Origin: Mesocentrotus franciscanus
Lineage: Eukaryota; Echinodermata; Echinoidea; Camarodonta; Strongylocentrotidae
Reading direction: 5' to 3'
NCBI GenBank assembly: GCA_037976565.1
Contig: CP137679.1
Span: forward strand, 28,517,539 to 28,581,538
DNA length: 64,000 nucleotides
Positions within the stretch are counted from its first letter, which is position 1; every line of letters begins with the position of its first letter. Shown here piece by piece: positions 20,686-33,349 of the stretch. Under the pieces are notes generated by a model. The model made no database searches. It saw only the letters and a program-made list of their open reading frames with translations, and was not told where the DNA came from. The position numbers were made by a program, and so were the translations under genes.

Positions 20686-21659
20686 ATGATGCTTTAAGCC
20701 CCAACCCCAACCCCTACCCCAAAAAAAAAAGAAGAACAAAAAGAAGAAAAAAGACACACATTTTCATAGAAGAAAAATATGATTCTTTAACTAATTGAAT
20801 TGTTTTTATCTGCCCGTTTGTAAAGAAGTCTGCCAATGTGAAATTTACTAAAATGGCACTGGAAAAAAAATACGAATATGAATTTTCTCATTCACGCTTT
20901 AGCATCTGACGAAGACTGGGAATCGAAACTACACCAAGAACATTCACCTTCATAGATTTCACTGTGCTTATTAAAGGTTTTGGAGAAAACAGATTTAAAA
21001 TATGAAGTGAGGGACGGAAGCCAAGCAATTTTACCCGCATATACTGTACTCTGTCATGCCACTCTGTAGAGAGAAACGTATTATTAAGATAACAATAGAG
21101 GCCTATGTCGACACTGTAAAGTCGGTCACCTTGTGACACCAAACAGATAGATCTAGAAGATATTATTTTTTGAACGTTACCAGTATACGATAAGAATGTT
21201 TGGCTCGGGCATCAAAGCCAAGTTCAGTATTTATTGAGCTCCAAAGTTATTTCGTCAGGTTTCCTTGAATTTAGTTGATCAATATAACACTCATAATTTT
21301 CACCCCTCCCCTTCTGTGACGCGACGAACACGTCGATGATGACGGGGGAGGTGACAACGATGACAGTGGCAAAGAGGAACCGTCCTTTTTAAATATTATT
21401 ACGGAATATAAAACTTGGCGTCTACTATTAATGCAATCCGCATTTTGACCACCATTCCAGTGGCGGCGATAGCACAGTATGTCAATTTTAAACAGTCTAT
21501 TGTACGGCGAACATTGTTTTCTATGTCTACATCATCCATTATCAAATTAGTTTCTCCATGAATTATAATACAACTCGTCCAAAGATAGAGTAGTTGGTTC
21601 ATATCCCTTTTGCCAATAAAAAAAAGAGGGACACGCAATCTTGCGGAGGAAAGATAAGT
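20686..21659. other. Unassigned sequence
   Basis: A C-rich/A-rich patch lies at 20698-20755. Two minus-strand ORFs (20888-21142 and 21399-21638) have ordinary composition, but I recognise neither. Confidence 0.35.
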
Positions 21660-21981
21660 CAGGGGGGTGTTTCACAAAGATCCTAAGTTGAACTTATCTC
21701 TAAGTTGGACTTAACAATTAGGAAAAGCCGTTAGCATCTATATTTATGAAAATATTTTGTAAAAGTTAATTTTAAAAGGCATAAAATGTTGATTCAAATC
21801 ATTCATATTTTCTATTATCAAGGAGATTCCATGTTCTTGGTGTGGAATTTATGAAAAGTCTGAAATACTTGAATTTTTGCTTTTTAATATATTTTATTTT
21901 AAGGCTACAAATGGCTCTCCATAATGTTTAAGTCCAACTTAGAGTTGAGTTCGACTTAGGATCTTTGTGAAACACCCCCTG
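21660..21981. mobile_element. MITE with about 54-bp terminal inverted repeats
   Basis: The left arm (21660-21714, CAGGGGGGTGTTTCACAAAG) and the right arm (21928-21981) are inverted copies with only a few mismatches. The interior of about 210 bp is non-coding. The arms share CAGGGGGGTGTTTCACAAAGA and AAGTTGGACTTAA with the element at 59109-59393, so they belong to one family. I cannot settle the target-site duplication, and hence the superfamily. Confidence 0.85.
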
Positions 21982-22304
21982 TAGTCATATTCTTATTGTT
22001 TTTCATACGGGATCATAAGCGCGCCGACCTAAGGTTTGGGATCCAATATTTGTGTCTTTTATTATCGAGGAAAGATGTTTATCTGTTTCGGGTATGAGTA
22101 TATGCCGAGGGACTTATGAGTTCTTCGGAGCCAGCTTTCGGCTTTTTTCTTTGGACCCCCTCTCCTCCTCTCTGGGTTTGTTTTCATTCGCTTGGAGCAT
22201 CTTGGAACGAAAGAAAAACTCATATTGGTATCTAAGGAACGAATATATTTTCCATAGTGCCGAGAACAATTTATCGAAATCAATTTCGGGCGTTCCAATG
22301 ATGA

Positions 22305-22502
22305 ATCAGAGAGAGAGAGAAGAAAGGGGAAGGGGAGGGGGATAGAGAGAAAGATAGGGGAAGAGAGAAAGAGATTGTTAGAGGAGGGGGTATAGGTATA
22401 ATGATAGACGGAGATATAAAGAGAGCAAAAGAGATAGAGGAAGAGAGGAGGGATAGAAGGGGGATGGAAATAGCTAAATTAAATAGAGGGAGGGAGACAG
22501 GC

Positions 22503-22536
<34 letters not shown>

Positions 22537-22588
22537 GAGAGAGATAGAGAAAGAGAGGAGGGGAAGGGGGATATAGATAGAGTGGTAC

Positions 22589-22625
<37 letters not shown>

Positions 22626-22715
22626 GAGATAGACAGACGGAGAGAGCAGGAAGGAAGAGGAAGAAACCAGGAAGATATATAGAGATTGGGAGAGAAAGAG
22701 AGAGAGAGAGAGAGA
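22305..22715. repeat. Homopurine GA-rich block
   Basis: About 400 bases of near-pure purine on plus include several (GA)n runs (for example 22503-22530 and 22590-22621). The minus-strand ORF of 183 codons is Ser/Leu-only low complexity. Confidence 0.93.
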
Positions 22716-23474
22716 GAGGTAAGGAGACAAGGAATGGAGAAAAAAGAACCACAAATCACTAGATTTAGAGCAGGGGGTATAACGAGGGGAGAGAAAAGTG
22801 CAAGAAGCTGGTGGTATATTACAGAATTCATTTCAATGCGATTTCATTTCGGCCTCCAGAAATTTGAAGGAGTATGAGTGAGCAAAAGAGAAAGAGGGAC
22901 TGGTGAACTAAAATAAATCGTGGTTGAAGCTGCGTTATTACTTTGGTTCAGTGTGTCACCTTTAGCTGGCAAACGAAAATATATTTATATCAACGATTGA
23001 ACATCGAGAAAGAGTGATTGAAGTACGTTAGATCTGCATCCAATTTATATTTAGATATCCCTGTAATAAAGTCGACTCGCGCCGAGAAGTTTAATAAACA
23101 TTTGAAGAAGAAAATAAAAGCTGAAACCCGCGTATCGTCATATCGTGTCTCGACTATCGCATAGTGCACAATATTCAGATATTGGAAAAGGACTGTTTGT
23201 TTTTGTTTTTGTTATGCTTCTCTTTGTCTCACTGCGACGACGGTTCAATAGCGGAGTCGGTTGATAGGACTTGATTTATTGAATTAATTTCAGCAAGATA
23301 GTTCATTCATGGTATTAGACGCAGATTAGGCATTGCTGACGAAATGAGGCATGTACTTGGGAGCGATCAATTCCAGCGGAGAACATTGACTCCATGTTCG
23401 ATTGTTGATGGCAACAGGTCCAAACTATTATCAGTTTCTTTTTTCAATTTAGGAAAAGATGTGGAATTTATTTT
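22716..23474. other. Unassigned sequence
   Basis: Nothing is recognised. Confidence 0.4.
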
Positions 23475-25140
23475 GTACGATGATGTAGAAGAAGAGACAA
23501 ACTTATGATTTGTCTCATAGATTGTATCATTGATCAAAACCCTTTGATTGTGAAGATATATATATATATGTCTTTTAGCCGAAAGGAGAATTATAAATTC
23601 TTTTTTTAGGGGGGGGGGGTTCCAAAGGATGTGACCTTTTTTGGACAATGATGTAAGAGAAAGAAACAAAGTAATCAGTTATCGTAAAACATAATATAGC
23701 ACTGATTAAAAAGGTGGGACTTTAGAATGTGCATTTGTCCTGTAGCCCAAATAAGATTATCAAAACAGTTCTTGTCAGAGGCGGGAGGGGGAGGGGAAGG
23801 GGGATATGGGTACATATGATTTTGGTTCTGTTCCTGAACAAGCGCGTAGCTAGGATTTTATTTTAGGGGGGAATCACTTCTCTAGCGGGATGGCTGCAGG
23901 GAGGGGGAGTTTCCCCCCTCCCGCGAAGCGCGGAAGCTTTGACGTTTCATAAAATTATTAGAGCAATAAGACGTACCGTTCTCGACTCTTAATCCTTGTC
24001 TGAATTTTCAAAAATAATATTTGATTCATTGTTATACAAGATTTCGATTCTTTTAAAGAATATCTTCAGAAATGAGCATCATGCATGTGATAAATATATT
24101 GGCTTTTAAATCAACCAATCACCAAACAATCAGCATTTCATCATAATTGCTTGCGGGAAATATGTTATTGTTTATTTCTGGTATGAGGGCGGGGTTGTAT
24201 CTACATACTGGCTAGCAATTCCTACACTCTCCTCAGCTGCTCAAATTAGAATCCGTCTGGACCTCTGTTACGAACAGAACTTATCCGTAGAGCTCATTGG
24301 TCATGTTATTGTGTATGTACGCATGATTATGTTATGTCGAGCTGGATGAAAGGCGAAATGCGCTGGACTGGGCTGATGGCTATAGAATTCAAAGCTCATT
24401 TCACAATTACATTTTTAAATAAAGGATAATATATATGATGCATATATGTTGTTTCTTTTATAATCTTTTTAACACAGTCTTTGTCATGTTTCTTTGATTG
24501 TTCCTTTTTCTTCCTACGTCCTCTTACCTTTTTCTCTTCTCTCTCTCTCTCTCTCTCTCTCTTTTGGGGGGGGGGCGACCGCCCCCACCGCCCCCTGGCT
24601 ACGCGCCTGTTACTGAAGTAATGTAGAAGAAGAGACAAACTAATCACTAGCCCAAAAGCATGTAGCATTGATCAGCAACTATTTGTTTATGAAGATGAAC
24701 ATCTACATCCTCTCGCTGAAAGAATGATAATTACATTATTCTTGTCAGCGGCGGGAGGAGGGGGGTGAAAGGAGTGCATAGGATGTGGGTTCTTTTCCTG
24801 CAGTAATGAAGTAGAAGAGACCAATGACTTGTCTCAAATAATGTAGTATTGATTAAAAGAGTTAGACTTCAAAATGTCTGCTTTCTATCTAAAAGTAGAA
24901 TGATGAAGCGTTGTTAAAAGGATATGGTTTTATCTGTCAAGTAATATAATAGGAGAGACCACGTAATACATTTACTCAAAGCATGTAGCATGGATTGAGA
25001 AAGGTAGGGTTAATAAGTTATGTCCTCTATCCGAAAGAGGAATGATTAAGAAAATTAACATTTTTACGAGAAGAAACTAAATAATGTCTTGTCTCAAGAA
25101 ATGTTTTAATTAGTTGTAATGAATGTCTGCTGGCCGTAGA
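23475..25140. repeat. Degenerate tandem array split by a hAT-like insertion
   Basis: The phrase GATGTAGAAGAAGAGACAAA, followed by TTGTCTC, GCATGTAGCATTGAT and a CCGAAAG...GAATGAT segment, recurs in diverged form near 23477, 23647, 24617, 24803, 24940 and 25056. Leaving out the inserted element, spacings are about 170, 191, 186, 137 and 117 bases. Some units carry a G-rich CAGCGGCGGGAGG segment. There is no coding potential. Confidence 0.6.
23839..24609. mobile_element. hAT-like non-autonomous element with 8-bp duplication
   Basis: Ends CAAGCGCGTAGCTAGG (left) and the inverse CAGGCGCGTAGCCAGG (right) pair over 16 bases with two mismatches. Both sit next to G-rich segments. The flanking octamers TTCCTGAA (23831-23838) and TTACTGAA (24610-24617) match at seven of eight bases, the duplication length typical of hAT transposition. 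The 771-bp interior has no transposase ORF and includes a (CT)n tract at 24539-24561. Insertion was into a tandem-repeat unit. Confidence 0.8.
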
Positions 25141-25186
25141 AAGCAGAAATGGATGCACTGTTCTACATTTTCCAAAAGCTCAACCA

Positions 25187-25205
25187 ACAACAACAACAAC
25201 AACAA
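25187..25205. repeat. (CAA)n microsatellite
   Basis: It is a short trinucleotide run. Confidence 0.85.
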
Positions 25206-26144
25206 AAGAACAGAACCAAGAGCAAATGTGTCTAAAATATAACCCTGCCTAAAGTGGACTTCCTCCCCTATTTTGATTATCATACAGATAAACTTACAGA
25301 GAACTTGTATATTTAAAATTTACACCAACGACGCTTCATTGTAAGCCAATGCTATCTACCAATATTATTTAGATCAAAATACACGATACAAAAGGCATCA
25401 AAAAAAGTGGAAAAACAGCAGTCCGTTGGCAGACGTTCAGGCTTGAGAAGTTGAATTACTCCTCGGGCCAATTTTCGCGCCTCCATAGATAGACCACGTT
25501 GTTATTATTTTGTCCCCCTTTTTTGTTACTGTTCAAGCGCACGTATACACGCATGCATCAATTAAATTTCCATAATTTCGCGCAATGATGGCAACCAACA
25601 TTTCCTATTTGGAAGACAGGAATTTCGATCAGATTTGATTGGAAGGCCTAATACTTTGATAAGGGGCAACGTATTATTCGATTTGCAAGTAATAAGATTG
25701 CTTAAGACAACATATTAGCCAGAATATGGCTCCGTTGGTATCGATGCTGGCGTTTCTAGAATTTTCTATTACATTGAAATAGGTCATCGAATGGTGATTA
25801 TTAATACTTTTGTACTGATTAACTAACTGTCGTTTGAAGGCCTTGTTAGACGACGATAGAATTAGAAGGTGTTTATAGGGCGCCACCTGGAGACGATCCA
25901 TGCCTCCCTAGACGAGGAATATTTCTGTGGGGCATAGGTATTGATTCTACTTTGATTATCAATGATTATGTACATTGGTGGAGATATTTTGACATCATAG
26001 ATTTTCAAGTTTTCTCGCCGAGAATCTAATTAATTACACGATTGAAAAAGAAGAGGTTGACCGAATATGTAGCTCCTTTTATGTTTTTGGAATTATCAAG
26101 TTTGCATGAGATTGCTAAATAGTGATAATGAAAGAGAGGGAAGG
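25206..26144. other. Unassigned sequence
   Basis: Nothing is recognised beyond short ORFs of no evident family. Confidence 0.4.
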
Positions 26145-26147
26145 GAG

Positions 26148-26193
<46 letters not shown>

Positions 26194-26295
26194 GGGGTAA
26201 GAGAGATTATAGCTGATAGGTAGAAAGATAGAGGAGAGAGATGGACAAAGAGAGAGGTTTCTCAAAACAAAGAGACAGAGAGAGAGGGGGGGGAG
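26145..26295. repeat. GA-rich block
   Basis: A perfect (GA)n run lies at about 26152-26185, with interrupted GA on both sides. Confidence 0.93.
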
Positions 26296-26870
26296 ACGAA
26301 GATAGGCATTCAGAGACTGAATGGTACTATATCGAGAGATTGTAAATGAAAAGAGGTATTCACTGTCTGTCCTTAATATAACTAGGCCTATATACTCTTT
26401 AATTCCATATCTCTTGTATCACAATCTATCTCATATAATGGTACATACCATTGCATTCTTTTGTTTTTATAATACTATGAGGACGTTCTTTAATGTCCAA
26501 AATTACATAAGGAATACCGAATATTTGCGGTCAGAAATTTCTTCGGTCGACAAAAAATGTCTTCATATCTAATGCCGAAAGCCAGCGATATTAACCCGTC
26601 ACGATCAATTACGTATTATTCCCCAAGATGCGTGCTTCCCCCAAGACGAGAAAGAAGACTATTATATTCTTTCCCTCGTTTCTGTCTTTATCTTTGGGGG
26701 CTGAACGGGCTGTGAACCCGCGCGGCTGCAGACCGCAAAAATCATCTCCGTATTACCATCGTCCTCCAAACCGTCTAGATCCAAAGAAAGAGGGAACTAA
26801 TTGAATGACTAGAAACAAAGGAACGTGATATCATAGTAGGAGACTGATTTCGGTCGTAGAGAAAAGGAGG
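26296..26870. other. Unassigned sequence
   Basis: A CpG-containing patch lies near 26715-26760. No feature is assigned. Confidence 0.35.
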
Positions 26871-27260
26871 AAAAAAGGGGAGAGAGAGAGAGAGGGGGAG
26901 GGGAGGAGAAAGAAATAAAGGTAGATACATAGGTAGATAGATAGACATGTATTTTTATAAGTGGGTAGATATATATACATGGTGTAGATAAGTAAATAAA
27001 GATAATTATATAGTATAGATATGGCTCTAAGAAAGGAGAAAAAACGAACGGTTAGAAACCAACGAACAAAATAATATGATTTTATAATAAGATACTGAGC
27101 GTGTTTGTTCTTTCACCGAAATAGACAAAACGAAAAGTAGTTATAAAGACAGATAGAATTAAATACATATATATTGATTGATAGATAAGAGAAGATAAGA
27201 GACTCAACACGAACAAAAAAATCATATAAGCCTAGATAGATAGGTAAATAGATGAGTAAA
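26871..27260. repeat. GA tract and degenerate GATA repeats
   Basis: A purine tract (26871-26915) is followed by scattered TAGATAGATA/GGTAGAT words to about 27260. Confidence 0.6.
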
Positions 27261-28765
27261 TTTGAAAGATTTACTGCTCCAAGAAGGAGAAACTAGTTGG
27301 ATTACTCTATGGACAAAGGTACATAATAAATATGCTCATGTTTGGTTCGCAGGAATATTATTTATGCAGAGGAAAGAGAAAAAAAATCTTTAAAAATCAT
27401 TACAGAGGGGAAAATGGGGGAAAGAGATAACAAGCTGTCTGAAATCAATGCACAACAAGCAGGGTTTTATCACTTTCATCAATTCTTATTTTCTTAATTA
27501 ATCTCCTGTTATCACCAAAGTGATTTTTTTCTCAGTCATAAGCCCTTTCCTCCACCTTTATCCGTCTATTGATTGCATTTCGCTTTCAATGAAAAATAAT
27601 CCATAAGTATCTCGGATAAATACTTTCACTTAATTTGTCAAATATCTTCGCCATCATTTCTCTTTTTTTCTCCATCTATTTTGTCGAATGGAAAAAAATC
27701 AACAGCCATTGAGTGCACATGCATACATCTCCAGTCCGCGGTCATTGCATATCAAAAATGGTTGTGTTTGCTATTCAAGCTTTTGAAGTTTATTATTGTT
27801 TTATTGGTCGTAATAGCATTACTAATATGAAATATAAGATTTGAAAATATCTGTATTTTGACAAACTCCGAACCCCCCCCCCCAAAAAAAAAAAGGAAAA
27901 CAAAAAATATAGGATTTGTCATCAAAGTATCACCATGATGAATAATATGTCTTGCTTCTAAATTATGTTTGTAAACGCTCATCTTAAAGTCAGACTTTGA
28001 AGATAACATAATGAAAATTCTAATATCCAACGAAATCTTAGGTAGGACCCATTAAAATTCCACGTAATCCAAAATATACATGCAGTATGACCGAATTTGT
28101 ATTATATTTTTATGCGATGAAAGATGTAAAAATATACTTTTTATAGGTCTGAGATCCTATCTTAGAAATTAAAAAAACATGAATAATATTGTTTGCAAGA
28201 AGCATGAATAAAATTGTGTCAAGGAAGTAACTTTATGCTTGGGATTTCACTTTTTTGATGATATCTCATCATCCACTCTGAAACTCCAACTCCCGCAAAG
28301 AAAGGTAATAAATGCACTTTTGCGGTAAAAAGAAAAGATACGTTCTTATGTCTTATCAACATTTTGTTTTCAATAATTTAGTAACTGCGCTCAAGGAGCG
28401 AGGAAGACAAAAAAGTACACAGACGTTTATACGACCGACACAGGTTGTTTATTTGCACTTTTATGGGCGTTATACACGCACGCTGCAATCAAAATGCTAT
28501 TAGCAGTCTACAAGCGGATGCGAAAAATATCCGATGACTTCAAAGGGAAAAATCGCCATATTGTAACCACATCAAGCACACGGCGGCGATAAAACATGTA
28601 TCATCCAAAGTAAAGTGTATAGTTGTATATGAGCGATTTGCGGTAAAGCGGGAAAGTCCTAAGTTTTGGCGGTAATTAAGCGGCGTTGGGTCATTGTATT
28701 AGCTTCCTCAAAATTTAATTATTTACAGACTATTACTTGAAGTCCAGCGAGGCTGTGACCGCTTT
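27261..28765. other. Unassigned AT-rich sequence
   Basis: A C11-A11 homopolymer junction lies at 27873-27894. A CpG-richer patch at 28500-28690 contains GCGGTAAAGCGGGAAAG. No gene is recognised. Confidence 0.4.
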
Positions 28766-28769
28766 GGAC

Positions 28770-28832
28770 TTTACTGCGGTTGAGTGGTCACTGTTGAGCA
28801 GCAGATGAGTTAGGGTTCGAATCACATAACAT
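28770..28832 (+). pseudogene. Possible tRNA-like relic
   Basis: A box B (AGGGTTCGAATC, 28812-28823) is preceded by a box-A-like GGTTGAGTGGTCA (28778-28790) at about tRNA spacing. The stems are not preserved. It is probably a SINE head or chance. Confidence 0.3.
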
Positions 28833-29212
28833 GTTACCATTTCTTTGAAAGAGGAATTACCGATATTTTTCTGTATACGACGCGTGTACAAGGAGATATT
28901 AAACTCCGTTCCATGACTATCAATTTTTGAATATGCAACTACTAACATGTTGAAATGAAATTTAAATACTATTAAATTGCAATTTTTTAAACCTAAAATC
29001 CTTAAAAGAAAAAGATGTCGAACAACTTGTTATCTTTTAGTGTGTTTAAAAAGGTGAATGTCTTGTATGGTCATAGTTCTATGCCATCCATTGGGAAAAA
29101 ATTAATGTACTATGTACACTAAAATGAGATTTAGTATCTATAAAAAAAAGGATCTAGTAGAAATTACCTTTTAAGATTATTTATTTCACGCGATGTTTGT
29201 CTTTCTTAGTCA

Positions 29213-29408
29213 ATGTGTGTGTGTGTATAATTTGGGTTTTTACAGGCGTGTATCAATATACGATTAGTTACGTCTGCATGGGGACCGACCTTTAACGTCA
29301 TCATCCGAAAGACGCCAGTCAGTCTCGAACCGGGTCGACTAAGTCGGTTTTTAGGCGAAGACAGAGAGCTGACCGTACCACGGACATTACCGCTAGACCA
29401 TCTCACAT
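29213..29408 (-). mobile_element. tRNA-derived SINE
   Basis: Read on minus, there is a box A (TGGTCTAGCGGTAATG), a box B (CCGGTTCGAGACTG), a central domain TTTCGGATGATGACGTTAAA...GGTCCCCATG, a 3' part ACGCCTGTAAAAACCCA and a (CA)n tail. This central domain (CGGATGAGACGTTAAA...GGTCCC in other copies) is shared by tRNA-derived SINEs of several invertebrate lineages. Divergence marks this as an old copy. Confidence 0.75.
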
Positions 29409-29594
29409 CTCATCTTGCTATCTTATATTTTCATAGTTATTTTTTAATGATGATTTGCGTCATCTCATCCAAACTTGCCAATGAATAATTCCCCTTAAAA
29501 TGTTTCTGGTTTTCTTGGGTTAAGGTTAGGAAAAGCGAATGCTCTTTCACACTTGTTAAGCGCTTGTGTTTTTTCCGCATGGCATGCAAAGCGT

Positions 29595-29670
29595 TATCAC
29601 CACCACCACTACCACCACCACCACCACCACCTCCAACTCCACCTCCAAAACAGCAACAACTACGACAACA
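29595..29670. repeat. (CCA)n / (CAA)n microsatellite
   Basis: ACC/CCA runs pass into CAACAA. A second (CAA)n lies at 29887-29912. The His- and Pro-rich ORFs over it are artefacts. Confidence 0.9.
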
Positions 29671-29912
29671 ACAACAAAACAATCAAACAACACGAATGCA
29701 ACTTCTTTCAAAAAATCAACTTAATGCAATATTTATAGCCTGTCCATCACCCTTTGAAATGAGCGAACATTACAATGACGTATTACGTCATCTGGACATG
29801 AATCCTATGAGATATACATCAGGATATTAAAATTGACCTTGAGTTGATTTTTCGAAAGTAGTTGCGATCATGTTAAACAAATTAAAACAACAACAACAAC
29901 AACAAACAACAA

Positions 29913-31703
29913 CTATAAAACTGTCCAATACATATATGATAACATGAGAGAACTCTTTTAAAGAGATGGATCCAGGGTTATGTCGGGGTGGAGGGGTCGA
30001 CCGGGAGCTAAAATGACTAAAATCCTCAAAGCCTATGGGAAGACAGTGTAGACTTAATCATGTTGATGGCAAGTGACATTTTACCTTTGAAATAGGGGAT
30101 GGCCAAAACCGTCCATAGTTTTTATGGGTCTACCTAGAATTTATAATAATCATGTCGAATAAATAAATGAGTCCCATACCAAACCTCTTTCTACTGTCAC
30201 ATTTCTACAAAATAAAAGGCGGAGAAGGCTAGGGAGGGGGCGGCTGGGCGGCTGATTCGATCGGTCGGATGATATCACGTTGGCTTAATATCTGGCCAGA
30301 CCTGGCTTACAAAACGCAATATTTGGGAGGAGGTGTCGCCAGCAAGTTTTTATCAGTTCGTAATAAACGTGGTCGCCCCGCAAAGTACATGCGACCCGTG
30401 TGGTAGGTGAAACAAGAAATGGATTCTACATAGTGCAGTGTCTCAAAAAAAGACTGCATTCTATGCAATATTTCGAATAGTCGTAACCTTCGAAGGCGTT
30501 TGCATCTGTGAAAAACCATTGATACTATTATGGCAAGTGCAAGCAGCATTCTACAAACGAAGTTGTCATTTTTTAACATTGAGGCATTAATGAACTGTTA
30601 TATATATTTTTATAACTTATCCTTATATTATGATAACAATCATTTCCCAGAAATCAAAGCGCGCTTGCACATGGAAGATATGTATCATTTTATTTCCCTG
30701 TATATCAAAGCTTGACATAATGGTTCTATATCAGACAAACTGAAGTAAAGTCTCGTCCTTCTTAGTTTTCCAAGATATGTATTCGAGGGATAATTGTTCT
30801 TGGAGATATAGTTGTTCAAGGGAGGGGGTGTAGGTTTCACGGGTGATAGTCCAAAGGGTAGTATTCCTGATGTGCCTTTAAGTGATATATTAATTGTTAA
30901 AGATATTAATCATCAGATGCACGAATAAGATCCCACAAACTTCAATGCAATTGTCCCAGTGGTGTTGCATAGTAGCGATCAGGAACATGTCTCCGAACCC
31001 CTGTATCTGTTTTGTTTTGATACACCGTGTACTCTGTTGTTGGAGACACCATAAAACAGTCAAAATAAATTATGATTATGACGCATATTGCAATGAGCCT
31101 TTGTACGCCTGCGTTGTAATGAAAACTTTAAAACACCAGATCTATTCAATATGTAAGAAAAAAGAAACAACATACAAAGTAAAACAGAAAGATGTCTTGT
31201 GGAAAGTTGATTTTTAAAGAAAATTCTCTCAACACTATTGAACATTGTGTTTTATTTGCATGCTTGCAGCAAACGCACAAAGATAGTTACAGGTGAAATT
31301 TAAATGTCTATGAATATAATATTTTTTCATGAAAACTTCACTAGATGATTGCTTTGGCCATTTTGCTCTCAATAAAACGTGGGTCTGTAAAATGGTATCT
31401 TCTATTTTACCAGAAAACATCCTACATGAACACCTAACAATTTTTAGAGGTAAAGTTTAATGTCCGCCGCCCCCAGGTTGAACGGAGAACCATAAAACGG
31501 ACAAAAACAAAAATGGCAAAAAGATGACGAAATATGATATTTTCAGATGAAGGTGAGTAGGGGCTAATAGCGCGATTTCGTAATGAATTTTGGACATTTA
31601 TGGACCTCTCAAACCAATGACAGATATATATTTCCAATATGTGTTGTACCAGTTAACTGACAGACTTTTCATTTGCTCTATCCTATGTAACAAACATGTG
31701 GAA
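29913..31703. other. Unassigned sequence
   Basis: A GGATCCAGGG...GGGGTGG segment at 29966-30003 resembles a hAT-like terminus, but no partner was found. Otherwise nothing is recognised. Confidence 0.35.
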
Positions 31704-31706
31704 AAC

Positions 31707-31961
31707 CTATTTTACGGCAGAGGAAGGGTTAATGACACTACTCGCCAACACGTAGTGCCAATATTCATAAAAGGCGACAATATCCTTACGCGATAAAGAC
31801 ATGTTCACATTGCCAAATACTACTGCGCGTTGATCATTAAGCCAGAAGTGGTGTGCAACGCATGCACCCATTTGAACAACCTCGTCGAAGCGACCTGCTT
31901 TATGAAGTTTTGCTGTTCTGTCCATTGCTTTTATACCAGTTGAACACGTTGCGTCATTTCA
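31707..31961 (-). CDS. Candidate exon of unknown family
   Basis: This minus-strand frame is open from about 31961 to a TAG at 31707, with its first ATG at 31925. Its composition is ordinary and not low-complexity, with aromatic and charged residues well mixed (for example an FYEYWHY segment). I recognise no domain. There is no clear splice acceptor upstream. The TATAAAAG just before the ATG is more likely chance. It could be a piece of an old mobile-element ORF or a real exon. Confidence 0.2.
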
Positions 31962-33345
31962 ATTGCGTCTTTACGCCAATCAATCCTAAGTATGATGGGA
32001 ATTAATGCATGCGCCAACGATTCAACGCAATGTTTTCGCTATTCATTCTTGCACAATTGAACAAATATTTTATAATCATCATGTTGCGTCAAATAATTTC
32101 AAATCATTAAATCGATCTTCAAAATCCAATTTAATAAAGCTGATTAATCCATGATAAAATCATTCATAAAGAATAGATATGTCTATGATAAATTTCTATG
32201 CCCATGCACCTCCAGAACCAGGGACACTATTGCTTTAGCGACATTTGATCTCGGCTTTATTTAGTCGAAGATAAACGCTCAGGGTTATGGTTGCGATTGG
32301 GATTTTGAGTCCGGTTAAGGATTAGGGTTAGGGTTATGTTATACCAAGGGTTCAATTTAGGAACTTGGTTATTGCTGAAAATTCACTGCAGAGCAATATG
32401 TTGTTGGAGCATGTGTCTTACGAAAAATCTAATCGCGTGTTTCATGTTTCGCCACTCCATGATCGTGTTTCCTGGGCTAACATGATATCATAGCAATGGG
32501 GACAGAGTCGTTGCTTACCCCTTTTCTCTGTGTCGGTTCGATCTTGCTAGTTTTATTGCCTCTCCCTTAGATTACTGGCTGTCGGTCCAAATTATCGCAG
32601 ACGACAGGCCCCGTTGTTATTGGGCGGGAGATATTTTGGTCTGTTGCCTGGCTTGGCCGGGGTCATAGTACTTGCCTTAAATTTTTCCAGGATGGGAAAA
32701 TTCTTCCCTTACCTACCTTTGGTCTTGATGCAGGAGGGGATTGTAAAGATATAGTGCTAGGTGGTTGGGCTGTTCGAATTCAAAATTGGATTTTATGAGA
32801 AAGATTTCATGGGGGGTCGAAGTTTGATTTTCTTCTGCATTAAATTCCTCTCTCGTTCTTGTCCTGAATCATCCTGCTTTATTTCCTCTTTGTACTTGTA
32901 CTTCTACAGCCCACGAGATCGAAAATGTCTCGGTCTCGCCGACCTTCTGAAAATTTATTAGAGGATTCATCAGGCTGTCGGTCTACTGGAAAGCTCGGGT
33001 AGGAGTAAATATATGACAGTGGGGTGCCAAAATGACCATGTCGGGCTCACGGGACTACTGAAAAGTTACCTGAGGGTTCACGAGACCGGCGTGGTCTGAC
33101 GGGGGATGCAAGGGATGAAAACGATGATTATTTAGAGACATGATATTTTGTCAGGAATAGTTTTTTTTTTGCGCTCTCCAAAAATGCTTCTTTGCACTTT
33201 AGAGCCGGCCCATTAAAAAAAATTAGTATAAAAATGTTAGAAGTCAATTCATTTTTAAAGAAAATTGTTCTCGCTTTGATACAAACAGAAATTCCATCAA
33301 TTCCATATCCCATGGTTAAAGATACAGACATAACACGGGGTAAAA
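31962..33345. other. Unassigned sequence
   Basis: Two telomere-like TTAGGG words occur at about 32320-32335. Diverged repeated phrases (GACTACTGAAAA...TTCA) lie at 32940-33090. No gene is seen. Confidence 0.35.
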
Positions 33346-33349
33346 TACG

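Noticed and set aside
22280..22831. 183-codon minus-strand ORF
   Set aside because: It is a low-complexity Ser/Leu product of a (GA)n block.
26386..26395. Frequent TAGGCCTA words across the window
   Set aside because: My rough count of AGGCCT is only about two-fold above expectation, too weak to interpret from one window.
32320..32335. Telomere repeat (TTAGGG)n
   Set aside because: There are only about two and a half units; chance or a minor interstitial word.
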